A DNA stretch of 64,000 nucleotides from Paenibacillus sp. YYML68 (GTDB lineage: Bacteria; Bacillota; Bacilli; Paenibacillales; NBRC-103111): assembly GCF_027923405.1 (NCBI RefSeq), contig NZ_BQYI01000001.1:1094501-1158500 (forward strand), given 5' to 3'. Position numbers and translations under genes: made by a program. Below the pieces are notes generated by a model that had not been told where the DNA came from, did no database searches, and saw nothing but the letters and a program-made list of their open reading frames with translations. Below, piece after piece: positions 39,475 to 50,700 of this stretch. Every line of letters begins with the position of its first letter. The first letter of the stretch is position 1.

Positions 39475-40859
39475 TACTAGGCTTGAATAATAACAAGTTA
39501 ATAGAAGAGACGATTGAAAAAATTCAACAAGTTTATCTAATGGACAAACTGCCGTGGGTGGTCGGCTTTTCAGGCGGTAAGGATTCAACAGCTTTAACTC
39601 AACTTATATTTCAAGCTGTGGTACGTTTACCGTTAGACAGACGGCATAAAAAGGTTTATGTCATCTCATCTGATACTTTGGTAGAAACTCCACTTATAAT
39701 TTCATCTATTAACAAAGCGCTAATGAATATACAAGTAAAGGCGCTAGAACTGGGTCTTCCAGTTGAGACACATAAGGTTAAGCCGCAGATCGAAAATAGT
39801 TTTTGGTCATCAATTATCGGAAAGGGTTATCCATCACCTCGTCAAAAATTTCGTTGGTGTACTGATCGAATGAAGATTGATCCGGCCAACCGATTTATAC
39901 GAGATAAAGTTGATCAATTTGGTGAAGTAGTTATGGTGTTGGGGGTGCGTGAAGATGAAAGTGCTACTCGAACTCAAGTCATAAATTCACATACAATTGA
40001 GGGCAAAGTGTTGATGAGGCATTCTACGTTATCTAACGCTTTCGTTTATGCCCCAATCAAACATTTTACGACGGACGATGTGTGGAAATATCTAAGAAAC
40101 GAAGAATCGCCTTGGGGCAGTGATAACCATGCACTTTACGCGCTGTATCAGAACTCTTCCGGTGGAGAATGTCCACTGATTGTAGATAAAGATATCAAGG
40201 AAAGTGCTGGTTCCTGTGGGAACAGCCGATTTGGTTGTTGGACATGTACAGTAGTAAGTGAAGATAAAGCCCTACGTGGCTTTATCGAAACAGGAGAAGC
40301 TTGGCTTCGTCCACTTCTTGAATTTCGTGACTGGCTTTCTTTCATTCGAGATCAGAGGGATCTTCGGGAAAAGCAGCGTATGGATGGGGGAGTATATTTT
40401 GTCGGTCAAGGTGATGAACGTGAATTGGGCCTTGGGCCGTTTACTCTAGCGGCCCGTTATGAAATTTTAAGAAAGTTACTGAAAACACAATTAAGTGTGA
40501 AAAACCCTTATGACTCTGATTATAAATTAATACTCGATGAAGAACTAAAACACATACGTAGACTTTGGATTGAAGATGGGGATTGGTCAGATACACTGCC
40601 CAAGATTTATAAAGAAGTAACTGGTGAAGATTTAGATTGGGAATATGATGATCGTGCGATGTTCGAAGAGGACCAAATTACAGATTTAGAGCTATTGTGT
40701 GACAAGAACAACATAAGTATGAAGTTGTTGAAGAAGCTAATCACTACTGAAAAGAAATTCAGTGGCTATAAGGTTAGACGAGGTATTATTCAAGAGTTTA
40801 ATAAAATTCTCAATCAAGACTGGCTACATTATGGGAAAGTAGAAGGTTACAAGGAATGA
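39471..40859 (+). CDS. dndC: DndC, PAPS-reductase-like sulfurtransferase
   Basis: 462 residues. PP-loop 'VVGFSGGKDSTALTQLIFQA' near residue 25 (ATP pyrophosphatase), 'PSPRQKFRWCTDRMKIDPAN' near 125 and a cysteine cluster 'SCGNSRFGCWTCTVV' near 250 that would hold an Fe-S cluster. DndC activates the DNA backbone or sulfur carrier so that a non-bridging oxygen is replaced by sulfur, working with DndA, DndD and DndE. Overlaps dndB and dndD by ATGA at both ends, so the operon is tightly coupled. Confidence 0.96.
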   Translation: MILGLNNNKLIEETIEKIQQVYLMDKLPWVVGFSGGKDSTALTQLIFQAVVRLPLDRRHKKVYVISSDTLVETPLIISSINKALMNIQVKALELGLPVETHKVKPQIENSFWSSIIGKGYPSPRQKFRWCTDRMKIDPANRFIRDKVDQFGEVVMVLGVREDESATRTQVINSHTIEGKVLMRHSTLSNAFVYAPIKHFTTDDVWKYLRNEESPWGSDNHALYALYQNSSGGECPLIVDKDIKESAGSCGNSRFGCWTCTVVSEDKALRGFIETGEAWLRPLLEFRDWLSFIRDQRDLREKQRMDGGVYFVGQGDERELGLGPFTLAARYEILRKLLKTQLSVKNPYDSDYKLILDEELKHIRRLWIEDGDWSDTLPKIYKEVTGEDLDWEYDDRAMFEEDQITDLELLCDKNNISMKLLKKLITTEKKFSGYKVRRGIIQEFNKILNQDWLHYGKVEGYKE

Positions 40860-42829
40860 AATTTAATCGACTTGTACTAAAGAACATTGGTGCTTTTTAC
40901 GGAAATAACGAGTTCATCTTATCTACGGAGGATAGGAAGCGTAATGTAATACTGTTCGGTGGAAAGAATGGTTCAGGCAAGACAACTATTCTGGAGTCAT
41001 TGAGAATTGCTTTATTTGGATCATTTGCCTATGGACTGAGAACTGATTCATCGGTATATTTAGAGATTATCGAATCGAAACTAAACACAAGAGCCAAAAA
41101 AGAGTACCAGGGACTATTTCAAATCATTCTTGATTTGGAGTTGGTTGAAAATTTAAAGAGAAATAAGTATACGTTGAATAGAGGTTGGACAAAGCATAAG
41201 AGTACTTTGAAGGAAACACTATCAGTTTTTAAGAATGGACATCCTCTGTCTGATAAGGATCTTGAATTGTTTCAAACTAAATTGCGAGATGAAACTCCTC
41301 CACAATTACATGAATTTTGCTTGTTTGATGGTGAAAGGGTGTCACAAGTTGTCTCTAAAGAAACACTTTCTATCTATTTAAGTCAATCAGCAAGAGTAAT
41401 GTTTAATTTGGACTTATTTGAAAGCCTCGAGGCAGATCTAGAAACGTATCTAAAACAAGAGAAAATATATTCCAGTTTATCACAAGAAGAACAAAAACTG
41501 TTCGAGGTCGAACAAGAGAAAATTAGACTTATTGATAAAAAACAGGAGACTGTTAAGGAGCTAGAATTATTAGAAGGACTATTGGACGAAAAAAAAGCTA
41601 TTTACAGTGAGTTAACAAGACAATTCCATGTTAATGGCGGTCTGGAAAAAAAAGAAAGAGACTCTCTTGTTAAAACAATTAGTGACATTGAAAACCAACG
41701 CTTGAATATGGTTGAGAAGACTAGAGAATATCTATCCTCTTTGTTCCCCTTTGTTTTAGCAAGGGATTTAATTAATGCCGCGGCAGAACAGATGGAAAAA
41801 GAGGCGAAAGCAGACCTTAGAAATGAATTTACTAATATTATTACGCTAGATATGTTTAGACAAATTGTTGCTCCAACTTCTAATCGTGTGGAAGAGATGT
41901 ATAACTCGCTTAACGATATGTTGTTTAATGAAGATATTGAACAAATCCATAAAGCATCAGCGCTTCAAAGGTCTGAAGTACGAGCATTCTATAAGCTGCT
42001 TGCTGAGTTTGACCCAAAAAGCATTCTGGATCATTTTAGGAAGAATACAGATTTAATTAAGCAGGTGCAAACACTAAGAAAACAACTAGATGTAAATGAT
42101 GCCTCTAGTGATTTGAAGAACCTACTCACTCAAATGCATGCTATCCAAAATGAGATTTCGACAACAAATTTTATGAAAGAGCAGTTATTAGTGCTATTGA
42201 ATGAGTTATCAGAGCATATTGATCAAAAAGAGCAGCAATATCAAACATTAAAATTCAAAGTTGTGTCATCAAAGAAATCTGGACATATTTTTGAAATTGC
42301 TAATAAAATATCTGAAGTGAGTAAGCAATTCCGAAGCCTTCAATTAAAAAAGAAGCTGCAGCAAGTAGAAATAGAAGCAGCACGGATGCTCCAAATTCTA
42401 TACCGAAAAGAACTCTTCATTACTAGATTGAAAATTAATCCTGATAATTTTCAGTTGTCTGTATTTGATGCAAATCAAGAAGAAGTCAATGTAGATACAC
42501 TTTCAGCTGGGGAAAAGCAGATATTACTTTTATCGACTGTATGGGCAATGGCTATGTGTTCAAAAAGAAGACTTCCTTTTGTTTTTGACACTCTTTTAGG
42601 TAGGCTTGATCAAACTCACAAAAAAGCTCTTCTTGAACAATTTATCCCTAGATGTGGCGAGCAAGTTATTATACTCTCTACCGATTCGGAAATAAGCAAG
42701 GAGCAATTTGCTGATATTAAACAAAACGTTGCTCACGCATACACTATAGATTTTGATACGGAAAACGAAAGAATTAATAAATCAACCAATTTTTTTGGCA
42801 TGGAGAATAAATATGAACTTTCGTCTTAA
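40856..42829 (+). CDS. dndD: DndD, SMC/RecN-like ATPase
   Basis: 657 residues with the split ABC/SMC arrangement: N-terminal Walker A 'LFGGKNGSGKTTILESLRIA' near 35, a 'FDGERVSQVV' motif near 155, long coiled coils at about 200-290 and 370-530, then C-terminal signature 'VDTLSAGEKQILLLSTVWAM' near 547 and Walker B 'LPFVFDTLLGRLDQTHK' near 578. DndD ATPase activity is needed for phosphorothioation, probably to open or nick DNA. Intact despite many A-runs. Starts four bases inside dndC and ends 17 bases into dndE. Confidence 0.95.
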   Translation: MKFNRLVLKNIGAFYGNNEFILSTEDRKRNVILFGGKNGSGKTTILESLRIALFGSFAYGLRTDSSVYLEIIESKLNTRAKKEYQGLFQIILDLELVENLKRNKYTLNRGWTKHKSTLKETLSVFKNGHPLSDKDLELFQTKLRDETPPQLHEFCLFDGERVSQVVSKETLSIYLSQSARVMFNLDLFESLEADLETYLKQEKIYSSLSQEEQKLFEVEQEKIRLIDKKQETVKELELLEGLLDEKKAIYSELTRQFHVNGGLEKKERDSLVKTISDIENQRLNMVEKTREYLSSLFPFVLARDLINAAAEQMEKEAKADLRNEFTNIITLDMFRQIVAPTSNRVEEMYNSLNDMLFNEDIEQIHKASALQRSEVRAFYKLLAEFDPKSILDHFRKNTDLIKQVQTLRKQLDVNDASSDLKNLLTQMHAIQNEISTTNFMKEQLLVLLNELSEHIDQKEQQYQTLKFKVVSSKKSGHIFEIANKISEVSKQFRSLQLKKKLQQVEIEAARMLQILYRKELFITRLKINPDNFQLSVFDANQEEVNVDTLSAGEKQILLLSTVWAMAMCSKRRLPFVFDTLLGRLDQTHKKALLEQFIPRCGEQVIILSTDSEISKEQFADIKQNVAHAYTIDFDTENERINKSTNFFGMENKYELSS

Positions 42830-43214
42830 AACATCAAAGGCTACTGCCGAAAGATTGAAAACCTTACAGGATTCAACTAGACTTACTCCAAACGTCTTAG
42901 CGCGTTATGCAATAATTCTTTCATTGAAAGAACAAATACCGATTAAAAAAAATGCAAAAGATGTTGGTGGCATTGAATTTTTGCGTAATGTGTTAACTGG
43001 TCCCTATGACTTTATATTTAAAGTGTTAATTGCACAGCATGAGAAAAGAGAAATTACCGATGAAGAGTACTTCCCAGGCTTACTCAATAATCATTTAGAA
43101 AGAGGTTCTATATTACTTCTAAATGAATATAACTACGCAGGTAATTATGAGAAGATGATCACAAACTTACTTTTTAAAGTTCCAGAGGTGAAGAACCATG
43201 ATTTATCTGGATAA
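42813..43214 (+). CDS. dndE: DndE, small DNA-binding subunit of the phosphorothioation complex
   Basis: 133 residues, the expected size. 'MNFRLKTSKATAERLKTLQD', 'LTPNVLARYAIILSLKEQIP' and 'FLRNVLTGPYDFIFKVLIAQ' fit DndE, a protein that assembles as a multimer and binds nicked DNA with DndC and DndD. The ATG at 42813 gives the usual N-terminus; the frame is open from 42753 inside dndD. It overlaps dndD by 17 bases and dndA by 17 bases. Confidence 0.9.
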   Translation: MNFRLKTSKATAERLKTLQDSTRLTPNVLARYAIILSLKEQIPIKKNAKDVGGIEFLRNVLTGPYDFIFKVLIAQHEKREITDEEYFPGLLNNHLERGSILLLNEYNYAGNYEKMITNLLFKVPEVKNHDLSG

Positions 43215-44331
43215 TAGTGCAACTACTAAGGTTCATCCTGATGTGCTCGAAGCAATGATGCCTTATCTTCAAGAGGAATATGGGAATGCATCCAGTAAAC
43301 ATTATACTTTGGCTGAAAATTCTAGGAACGCAATAGAAGATGCAAGGGAACATGTGGCCAAATTAATCGGGTGCAAGCATGATGAAGTTGTTTTTACCAG
43401 CGGTTCAACTGAAAGTAATAATATGATTCTTAAAGGTGTTATGGATTATTATCAGTACCGAGGTAAACAATTGGTAGTCTCAAAGGTTGAACACAGCTCG
43501 ATCTTAGAGACTGCTGAATATCTAAAGTCTAAAGGTAATGATGTAGTATTCTTAGATGTGGATCAGTACGGTAGAGTAAAGATTGATGATTTAGAGAAAC
43601 TTTTTACTACGGATGGAAACCCGCTTCTAGTAAGCATTATATGGGGAAATAATGAAACGGGATCTCTTAACCCAATTGATTCTATTGCTACATTATGCTG
43701 CAAGCACAATGTATTTTTCCATACAGATGCAACGCAAGTGCTGGGAAAGTATGATGTGCGGAATGTTGCAGATGGGCTAGGCTTTTTGTCCTGTTCAGCT
43801 CACAAATTACATGGCCCTAAAGGGATTGGTGCATGCATAGTAAAGAAAGACCATCAAGGAATAAAGACAAGAATGACCCCTCTTATTCATGGTGGGGGGC
43901 AAGAGTTTGATTATCGAAGTGGTACACTAAGTACTCATAATATTGTGGGGTTTGGTAAAGCGGCGGAAATAGCTCTCCACGAAATTAATGAGACCAGACA
44001 GATTTTAGAACAACTTGAATTACAATTAAGAATGCGACTAAACGAATATTTTAGTGAAATACTTTCATTTAATAGTGACGATAGTAATAAGATACCCGGA
44101 GTAATAAATGTAAGATTTAAAGATGTAGATAATGAGTTTCTTGTGAAGGAGTTAGGAGACCGGGTTGCCCTTTCAAGTGGTTCTGCATGCAGCTCAACCA
44201 AACCGTCGCATGTATTAAGGGGTATGGGGTTAAATCTTGAACAGATCCGATCTTCTATTCGTATTTCATTGTCAAGGTTTAATACTACAGAGGAAATAAA
44301 TGAGTTCTGTAGAATGTTAGCTGGATACTAA
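43198..44331 (+). CDS. dndA: DndA, cysteine desulfurase (IscS/NifS family)
   Basis: 377 residues, PLP-dependent. 'MIYLDNSATTKVHPDVLEAM' at the N-terminus, PLP-lysine motif 'FLSCSAHKLHGPKGIGACIV' near 200 and the catalytic Cys loop 'LSSGSACSSTKPSHVLRGMG' near 325. It supplies sulfur from cysteine for DNA modification and Fe-S assembly of DndC. In many dnd clusters dndA is first, divergent or missing; here it is the last gene of the modification operon, after dndE. A terminator follows. Confidence 0.94.
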   Translation: MIYLDNSATTKVHPDVLEAMMPYLQEEYGNASSKHYTLAENSRNAIEDAREHVAKLIGCKHDEVVFTSGSTESNNMILKGVMDYYQYRGKQLVVSKVEHSSILETAEYLKSKGNDVVFLDVDQYGRVKIDDLEKLFTTDGNPLLVSIIWGNNETGSLNPIDSIATLCCKHNVFFHTDATQVLGKYDVRNVADGLGFLSCSAHKLHGPKGIGACIVKKDHQGIKTRMTPLIHGGGQEFDYRSGTLSTHNIVGFGKAAEIALHEINETRQILEQLELQLRMRLNEYFSEILSFNSDDSNKIPGVINVRFKDVDNEFLVKELGDRVALSSGSACSSTKPSHVLRGMGLNLEQIRSSIRISLSRFNTTEEINEFCRMLAGY

Positions 44332-44380
44332 TATATGAGGGGAATTTACTCTCGTCGCTTATTCTCAAGTTTTGTGTCTG

Positions 44381-44405
44381 ACCCATCAGATTGATGGGTT
44401 TTTTT
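44381..44405 (+). terminator. Terminator between dndA and dptF
   Basis: ACCCATCA pairs perfectly with TGATGGGT around a 3-base loop, followed by six T. It separates the modification and restriction operons. Confidence 0.9.
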
Positions 44406-44566
44406 ATGTTTCTTTTATAAAAAAACATTCCCAATTGTGCCCATACAAAGTACAATAAAGTGAACATACAAAATTCTGTCGGACTATGTCATTATTGTAT
44501 TGATAGTTCTTTAGGTCCAATTCGTGTTATTCATGAAAATAGATTAGGATCCATGGAGGCAAAAAA

Positions 44567-46372
44567 ATGAATACGAGCGAAACCCAACACTTCATAAGCG
44601 TCCTAAATAAATGCAAGCAATCATCTAAAGAAGCTGTAGAAAATTTAGAGAGTTTTAATGAATTTAAGCAGTACATGCATATTCATCGTCCTGTGGAAGT
44701 TGAGCTTGAGCAACTTATTATTGAAGCAAGTACCTCATCGGAAGCCCGTTTAATTATGGTATGTGGTGGAGTTGGGGATGGGAAGTCACATATCCTATCT
44801 TACTTAAAAAGTAAGCATACTTTTCTGAACGATGAATCAAGGTTTTATCTTCATAACGATGCAACAGAAAGCTTCTCACCTACAAAGACCTCTATTGAGA
44901 CTTTGTCTAGGGTGCTCGAACCATTTTCAGATGAAGGGTTAAAGACAAAAGGGAACCTAAATATAGTGCTTGCTATTAATTTAGGCGCGTTGAACAACTT
45001 TATAGAATCAGAGGAAGGTAGAGGTTACTCTAGATTAAAAGCATATGTTACTCAGAAAAAGATTCTTGAATCCGTAATCGCCAATGAAGAAAGTTCAGAT
45101 GATCACATTTTTAAGTATGTTAACTTCAGTGATTATCATATGTATGAGCTTACGGAAGATGGTCCAAAGTCTGATTATATTAAGGGTGTTTTCCAAAAAG
45201 TTACAAAGAAGACGGATGATAATCCCTTCTATCAAGCATATTTGAAAGATTATGAAGAAGATCCCGATAACTCAGTTATGAATCCAATTCTTCAGAACTA
45301 CGAGTTATTGCAGTGTGAAAAAATTCAAGAAAAGATTATTTCACTTCTAATCCAAGTAATGGTGAAAGAAAAATTAATTCTCTCTACGCGGGCTTTGTTG
45401 GACTTTATTTATAACTTACTGGTCCCTACTGTCTTGGAAAACATGAGTCATCAGCGTATTTGTGAATATCTAAAAGATCAAGAATTTATGGATTATGTGG
45501 CTTGCCTTCTTCCGTTTCAAATTTTCGAAAAAGTAGATGCATCTGCCATTCATCAAGCGATGGACCGAATAAAGCCAACTCGAACTCGAACCGAGAAGCT
45601 AGATCAGTATCTAATTGAGTTCAAATCAATTGAGGATGGGGCCGATTTATTTAATAAATATATTAATCTCGATCAGATTCCTTTCTTATCTAAAGTACTA
45701 TCACAAAATTCACCGTGGAAAAATAAGGTTGAAAAGGACCGGGCTCAAATAAGACGGCTGACTAAGCTGTTTATCTACCTATATTACTTTATTCCTAAAG
45801 AAGAACATAACTCATTTGAGGATGAGACGTATAAGCAGTTTATGAATGACCTCTATCATTGGAATAAACGAGATATCAATAAATTAGCGAAACTGTACAA
45901 AGAAGATGTTAGAGATGCAATATATAAATGGAATGGTGAGGCAACCGGTGATCTTATCTATGTACAAGTAGGTCAGCCGCAGACACAATATTATGCCCTA
46001 CAGAAGCTAGAGATTGAACCTCATATTAGTCGAAGTAAACCTCTACCTGATGTGCAATTATTCAAGTTTTTAACGATGATGACAATTCAATTCAAAGTAA
46101 AAAACTCAACCTATAGTAGCGATGATGTAATCCCAGAAGTTGATATTGACTTCTCTTTGTATGCTCTGTTAATTCGTATTAAGAACGGATATCGGCCAAA
46201 TAAGAAAGACAAGTTTCAATTTATTAAGTTTGTCGAATTCATCGAGAAGTTGAACAGCTCAGGTAGTTCCAATAATGAGCTGTACTTTGAGACTAAGCAG
46301 TTTGGCAAATCCACTCGTTACCGATTGCAATATGATGATACTTTTGATCAATACTCGTTTATGGAGATGTGA
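44567..46372 (+). CDS. dptF: DptF (DndF), restriction component
   Basis: 601 residues. A P-loop lies near residue 65 ('LIMVCGGVGDGKSHILSYLK'), followed by 'FYLHNDATESFSPTKTSIET' and 'NIVLAINLGALNNF', as in DptF of the phosphorothioation-dependent restriction systems. Together with DptG and DptH it damages DNA lacking the sulfur mark. Start ATG with GGAGG upstream, behind its own intergenic region after the dndA terminator, so expression can be separate from modification. Four bases separate it from dptG. Confidence 0.92.
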   Translation: MNTSETQHFISVLNKCKQSSKEAVENLESFNEFKQYMHIHRPVEVELEQLIIEASTSSEARLIMVCGGVGDGKSHILSYLKSKHTFLNDESRFYLHNDATESFSPTKTSIETLSRVLEPFSDEGLKTKGNLNIVLAINLGALNNFIESEEGRGYSRLKAYVTQKKILESVIANEESSDDHIFKYVNFSDYHMYELTEDGPKSDYIKGVFQKVTKKTDDNPFYQAYLKDYEEDPDNSVMNPILQNYELLQCEKIQEKIISLLIQVMVKEKLILSTRALLDFIYNLLVPTVLENMSHQRICEYLKDQEFMDYVACLLPFQIFEKVDASAIHQAMDRIKPTRTRTEKLDQYLIEFKSIEDGADLFNKYINLDQIPFLSKVLSQNSPWKNKVEKDRAQIRRLTKLFIYLYYFIPKEEHNSFEDETYKQFMNDLYHWNKRDINKLAKLYKEDVRDAIYKWNGEATGDLIYVQVGQPQTQYYALQKLEIEPHISRSKPLPDVQLFKFLTMMTIQFKVKNSTYSSDDVIPEVDIDFSLYALLIRIKNGYRPNKKDKFQFIKFVEFIEKLNSSGSSNNELYFETKQFGKSTRYRLQYDDTFDQYSFMEM

Positions 46373-46376
46373 ACTC

Positions 46377-47777
46377 ATGAGTTACTTTATAAATTTGGAA
46401 TTAATACGCGAACAATTTAAGTTTGAAACGTCAATAAAGCATAATCCGAAAACAGAGTTAGAATTTTTACCTTTTACAACAAAGTATAAAGACGTGAATT
46501 ATAGTTTCAGAGAAGTGGTTGGTGAATTTTTAAGGCTCATTGGAAGGAAAAAACTTCCTGAGTCTGTAAATGCAGAAAAGCTGTTAAATAACGTAATTGA
46601 TTCTATATCTTTCGAACATCCAAATCAGCGTGGGGAATTCAAACAAATGGTGAAGACCTTGTTCTTGGATGAGAATGATCAACTATATCTGTTTCATCCC
46701 CAGACTCTATACTTCATAAACACGATGGAAAATGAAAATAAAAAACTTGCCCTTTTCTTATGCAATATCCTCTGGGGGGTAAAGGATGCTTGGTCAGTAG
46801 ATTCTGCAGAACTAAGTGAATCTGATTTAATGAGTACATTGCTCTTTCGTTCATTACCTGAATTAATAAATATCGATAGCAGTAAGACAAGTTATGCTGC
46901 CATGCTACCTGAGATTTCGGATTTATTTGTTCAAGATTTTCAATGGTTAGCTACAAAAAGTGATTTGTTCACACAGCAGGTTGAGAAACTCATTTCCTAC
47001 TACTATTTTTTCTATGTAACACAGTTTGCTGTCCGAAATGAAGCCATGTTCATGCCGGTTAAACAAGCAATTCGGCCTATTTATTTCACATTTGAAGATG
47101 AGGAGCGTTTGTCTAAGACGCGGGTAAGTTACGAATATGGTTGGAAGAGTCTTGAGAAGTCTATTGGACGGATGTTTTCTCATGTTAACTTTTTGAAAAT
47201 GTTAAATTTTTCAATTGTAGATCATAGGGATAATATTACCCATTTGTCTTACCAAGATATTTTGTCTTATGTAAGACAGATGACAGAAGACGAACAAAAA
47301 ATTCTAGAACAACAGTTTAACCAATTGATAGATGAGTATCAGCAGAAGTTGTCTGGAGACAGTAAGTGGATGTTGCTTGGTACTATATCGGATGTTTACG
47401 ATCTCCCTATATTGAATAAGATGAACCATTTATTTCGTATGATCGATCATCAATTTAATCAGACTTCTAGATCGAAGCCCTACAATGATTATAAACAGTG
47501 GTTCATGCATTTTTGTCAAAATACCTTTTTGAAGTCCCGCGGCAGATCCGGTAAAATGCTAATTCTTGATACGGATTATTTGCTATTTATGACAAAACTA
47601 ATGATAAAAAATGAAAGTAAGATCCGTCTAATTAACCTATTCAAAGAGTTTGAAGCTCGTGGGATGATATTCGATAGGGATACGCAAACAGCGATCGTGA
47701 ACTACTTTGAGAAATTGAACTTACTTGAGAAAAAAAGTGATAGTGGGGATGCTATATATGTCAAAGCATTTTTATAA
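46377..47777 (+). CDS. dptG: DptG (DndG), restriction component
   Basis: 466 residues, helical, no catalytic motif that I recognise; identity rests on position between dptF and dptH, length and general resemblance ('LPFTTKYKDVNYSFREVVGE', 'LLFRSLPELINIDSSKTSYA', 'FLKSRGRSGKMLILDTDYLL'). DptG is required with DptF and DptH for restriction of unmodified DNA. ATG 46377 follows GGAG; the frame is open into dptF. It overlaps dptH by 20 bases. Confidence 0.85.
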   Translation: MSYFINLELIREQFKFETSIKHNPKTELEFLPFTTKYKDVNYSFREVVGEFLRLIGRKKLPESVNAEKLLNNVIDSISFEHPNQRGEFKQMVKTLFLDENDQLYLFHPQTLYFINTMENENKKLALFLCNILWGVKDAWSVDSAELSESDLMSTLLFRSLPELINIDSSKTSYAAMLPEISDLFVQDFQWLATKSDLFTQQVEKLISYYYFFYVTQFAVRNEAMFMPVKQAIRPIYFTFEDEERLSKTRVSYEYGWKSLEKSIGRMFSHVNFLKMLNFSIVDHRDNITHLSYQDILSYVRQMTEDEQKILEQQFNQLIDEYQQKLSGDSKWMLLGTISDVYDLPILNKMNHLFRMIDHQFNQTSRSKPYNDYKQWFMHFCQNTFLKSRGRSGKMLILDTDYLLFMTKLMIKNESKIRLINLFKEFEARGMIFDRDTQTAIVNYFEKLNLLEKKSDSGDAIYVKAFL

Positions 47778-50700
47778 ATATTTAGCTGAGCGTATTGCCG
47801 AATTCTTTGTTGACACTAACGCACAACCTGGTGATAAATACCATATTCAATTTGAACGGGCAGAACAAGTAGAGTTCTTGCTTGGAACCATCAAGGAGCT
47901 ACCTTTAGTAGAGTACTTTAATATGCAGACAGAAGATGGCCTATATCAATCCGTTTGCTTGGACATTGGACAGAACACAAAAGTTTTGATTGCATCGAAT
48001 ACTAACAACGTAACGCCGGATTTTTTAACAACACTTAGAAATAAAGTAGGAACTAAGGAACCACTTTTTAATGATAAGGCTATGTTGCTAATTCATAACT
48101 CAAATTTAGATAGTCTGATTCAGGGTATGACATCCTTTAAAAAAGAAGGAATGCCATTTCACATCCATTCAATCGAAGCAAATCTTCATCACTTGATGAG
48201 TAGTTCGCTGCTCTCTAAACAGGAAAAACAAATATTGCTTTTCAGTATGGCTTCCAATAAGGCTCAGCAAGGTATTCATGAGCAAGTGACCTTGTTTGAC
48301 TATGAAAAAATTTTGACTGTGCTCAATAATCAAAAGCTTGATAGAAGCGACTATAAGGACCTAGGTCTATTTTACGACTCTGAGATTATCAATACTTCTA
48401 TGGACAATAAGCTAATTCAGATACGGTTGAATGAAAACCAAACTCTTTTTAACCATGTTGAGATGGCTCACCAGTATGGTCCAGTTGACATTAGCTTAGA
48501 ACGACATTTCGATGAACAAGGAACTAAGATACTTTCTGAGTTAGACTGGTATAGTACTGATTTTGGTCAAGTAAAACGGTCTAATGAGAAGAAGCTTGAA
48601 GGGAGGGGGTTAGAATACATAGAACCCACAAAAAAGTTAACATCGGAAGGGCTTCTTTATTGGGAAAGAGCTGAAGGAGAATCAAAAAGCCAGCAACGCA
48701 AACGAAATATTATCATTTTTAATCCTCAGAAACTTGATAAAATCACTCTAGAGTTTCCTTTTAACGATTTTATCAAGAAACAACACATAACTGATAATCC
48801 AATTAAATATAGAATTAACTCTGAACCATCTGGAAAAAAGATCAGAGTAGAGGTTACTCATGCACCAGGGGAAACAACCTTTTATGGAGTTAAATATAAG
48901 ACTGAAGTTTCTCCAACTTATGAGTTTAAGATAGCAATCGTTGAGACAACAGAGAAGTTGATTCAAGCAGTACAGACTTCGTATACAATCAATCTGGTTA
49001 AGGCGAAAAGTAAACATTCAAGCATACTAATCAATTCGGATAATGAGCAATGGGTCTTCAATAAGGATCAACCCGAAGTGGTAAGGGTAGAACTTTCAGA
49101 CGAATCGATGCAAAACCAGTTTGAGATTACAGATTCAGAAGAATTAGTGCTCATTAAGAATGTGGAAAGTACAAGTGACGAAGAACTAATCCACTTTACG
49201 ATAAAGCTATCGACAACGAGTATTCCTTTTTCTGTACAAGACGTGATTGAACGGCCTGTCCCAATAGGTGGTTTTAACGTGTGGAAGTTAAAGCGAGAGA
49301 AACAAGAACACTTTTTCTACAGAATAGAAAATGACAAGATGAAAATTATTCAAGGTACACGTGAAACTTATGCACAGGGTGAGTTTAAGAAAAGTCTCGA
49401 ACGGGAGCTTTATCTCATTGAAGCCAATCACCTTTATTTTATTGAAGAAGCTGGTTGTCTAACCCCTGAGCCTATTAATATACCTGATACTGTGAAAGAG
49501 GCGTATATTAATTTGCTTCGGTATTTTCGTAACAACCATCTGATTCCTAGTTTAGCTTATATGGATGAGGATTATGAAATTTTAGCAAGAGCTTATGTAA
49601 AAGCATATATTAATGAAATAGAACAACTTCAAAATGGCCAATCACTTGTTCAAACACAGAGGGACTTGGTCTTGTTAGGGACAATACGTAAAGGACTAAA
49701 AGAGCCAGAGTGGCTGTATACACCACTTCATCCGCTAAATTTGGCTTATCAACTGCAGCTAAATGATTTAATTGGTAGAGAAGCTATTAATGAGGAATTA
49801 CTGCGTACCCTTAGGCCCACTTATTTGCTACCGTATGTGTCTTTTAATAACAGTTTGTACAAAGCCATTGAACTAACCGATTCTTTTGAATGGACAGCTT
49901 ACATTGATCAGAGTTTGCCAAGGTTTGAGTCTTCTAAGCCTTTTGTGCATAAATTAGTTCAGGAGAAAATTGAAGAATTCACAGAACATTTTTCATATTT
50001 ATTTGATTTGGATTGCCGTGCACCATTAAAAATTAATGCTATCAATATGGGAGACTGTCTTGAAATCTTACAAGGGCTAATTGAATATTATAAGAGACAA
50101 CTTAAAAAAGACATTGAGAAGAGTGAGTTACTTCCAATTGAACTACACATATATGCCGATAAAGGAATTAGTAACGTATTTGAAGAAATGTCACAATATA
50201 CGGTTGCTGAGGAGATTGCTAAGAAGTTTAACTTAAAGTTAGAGTTAGACGGCTCACATCCGGAAGAATTACTCAATATTTTTAGGGACCAAGTGAAATT
50301 CTACACTTGTGACCTAACTGATGCTAAGTACGAATACTGCCATGTATCTTTCTATCAAATGAGTAAAATAGAGCAGGTAGCTACAAGTAATGCTGCTGAA
50401 ATCATCACCGGAACATCTCTGTACGGCTTAATATCCGGAATCCCATCTGTATTCATTAATGAAGATTATAAAACTGGTTTTGGTACTAAGTTCTACAGAA
50501 TGACGGATGCACCTTTATTATCGCTTGTGCCTAAAATGAATTCATTACTTCGTGTAGCTCGCACGCTTGATAATTATCAAGATAATATGAACATTGTAAC
50601 TGCCATTTCCGCGGAGCATAAGCTTAAACTGGATTCTGTGTATGATTCTTCTCATTGGGTGACTTTTATTGAACCCAAAGTCGACTTGAGTTTCTTTAAG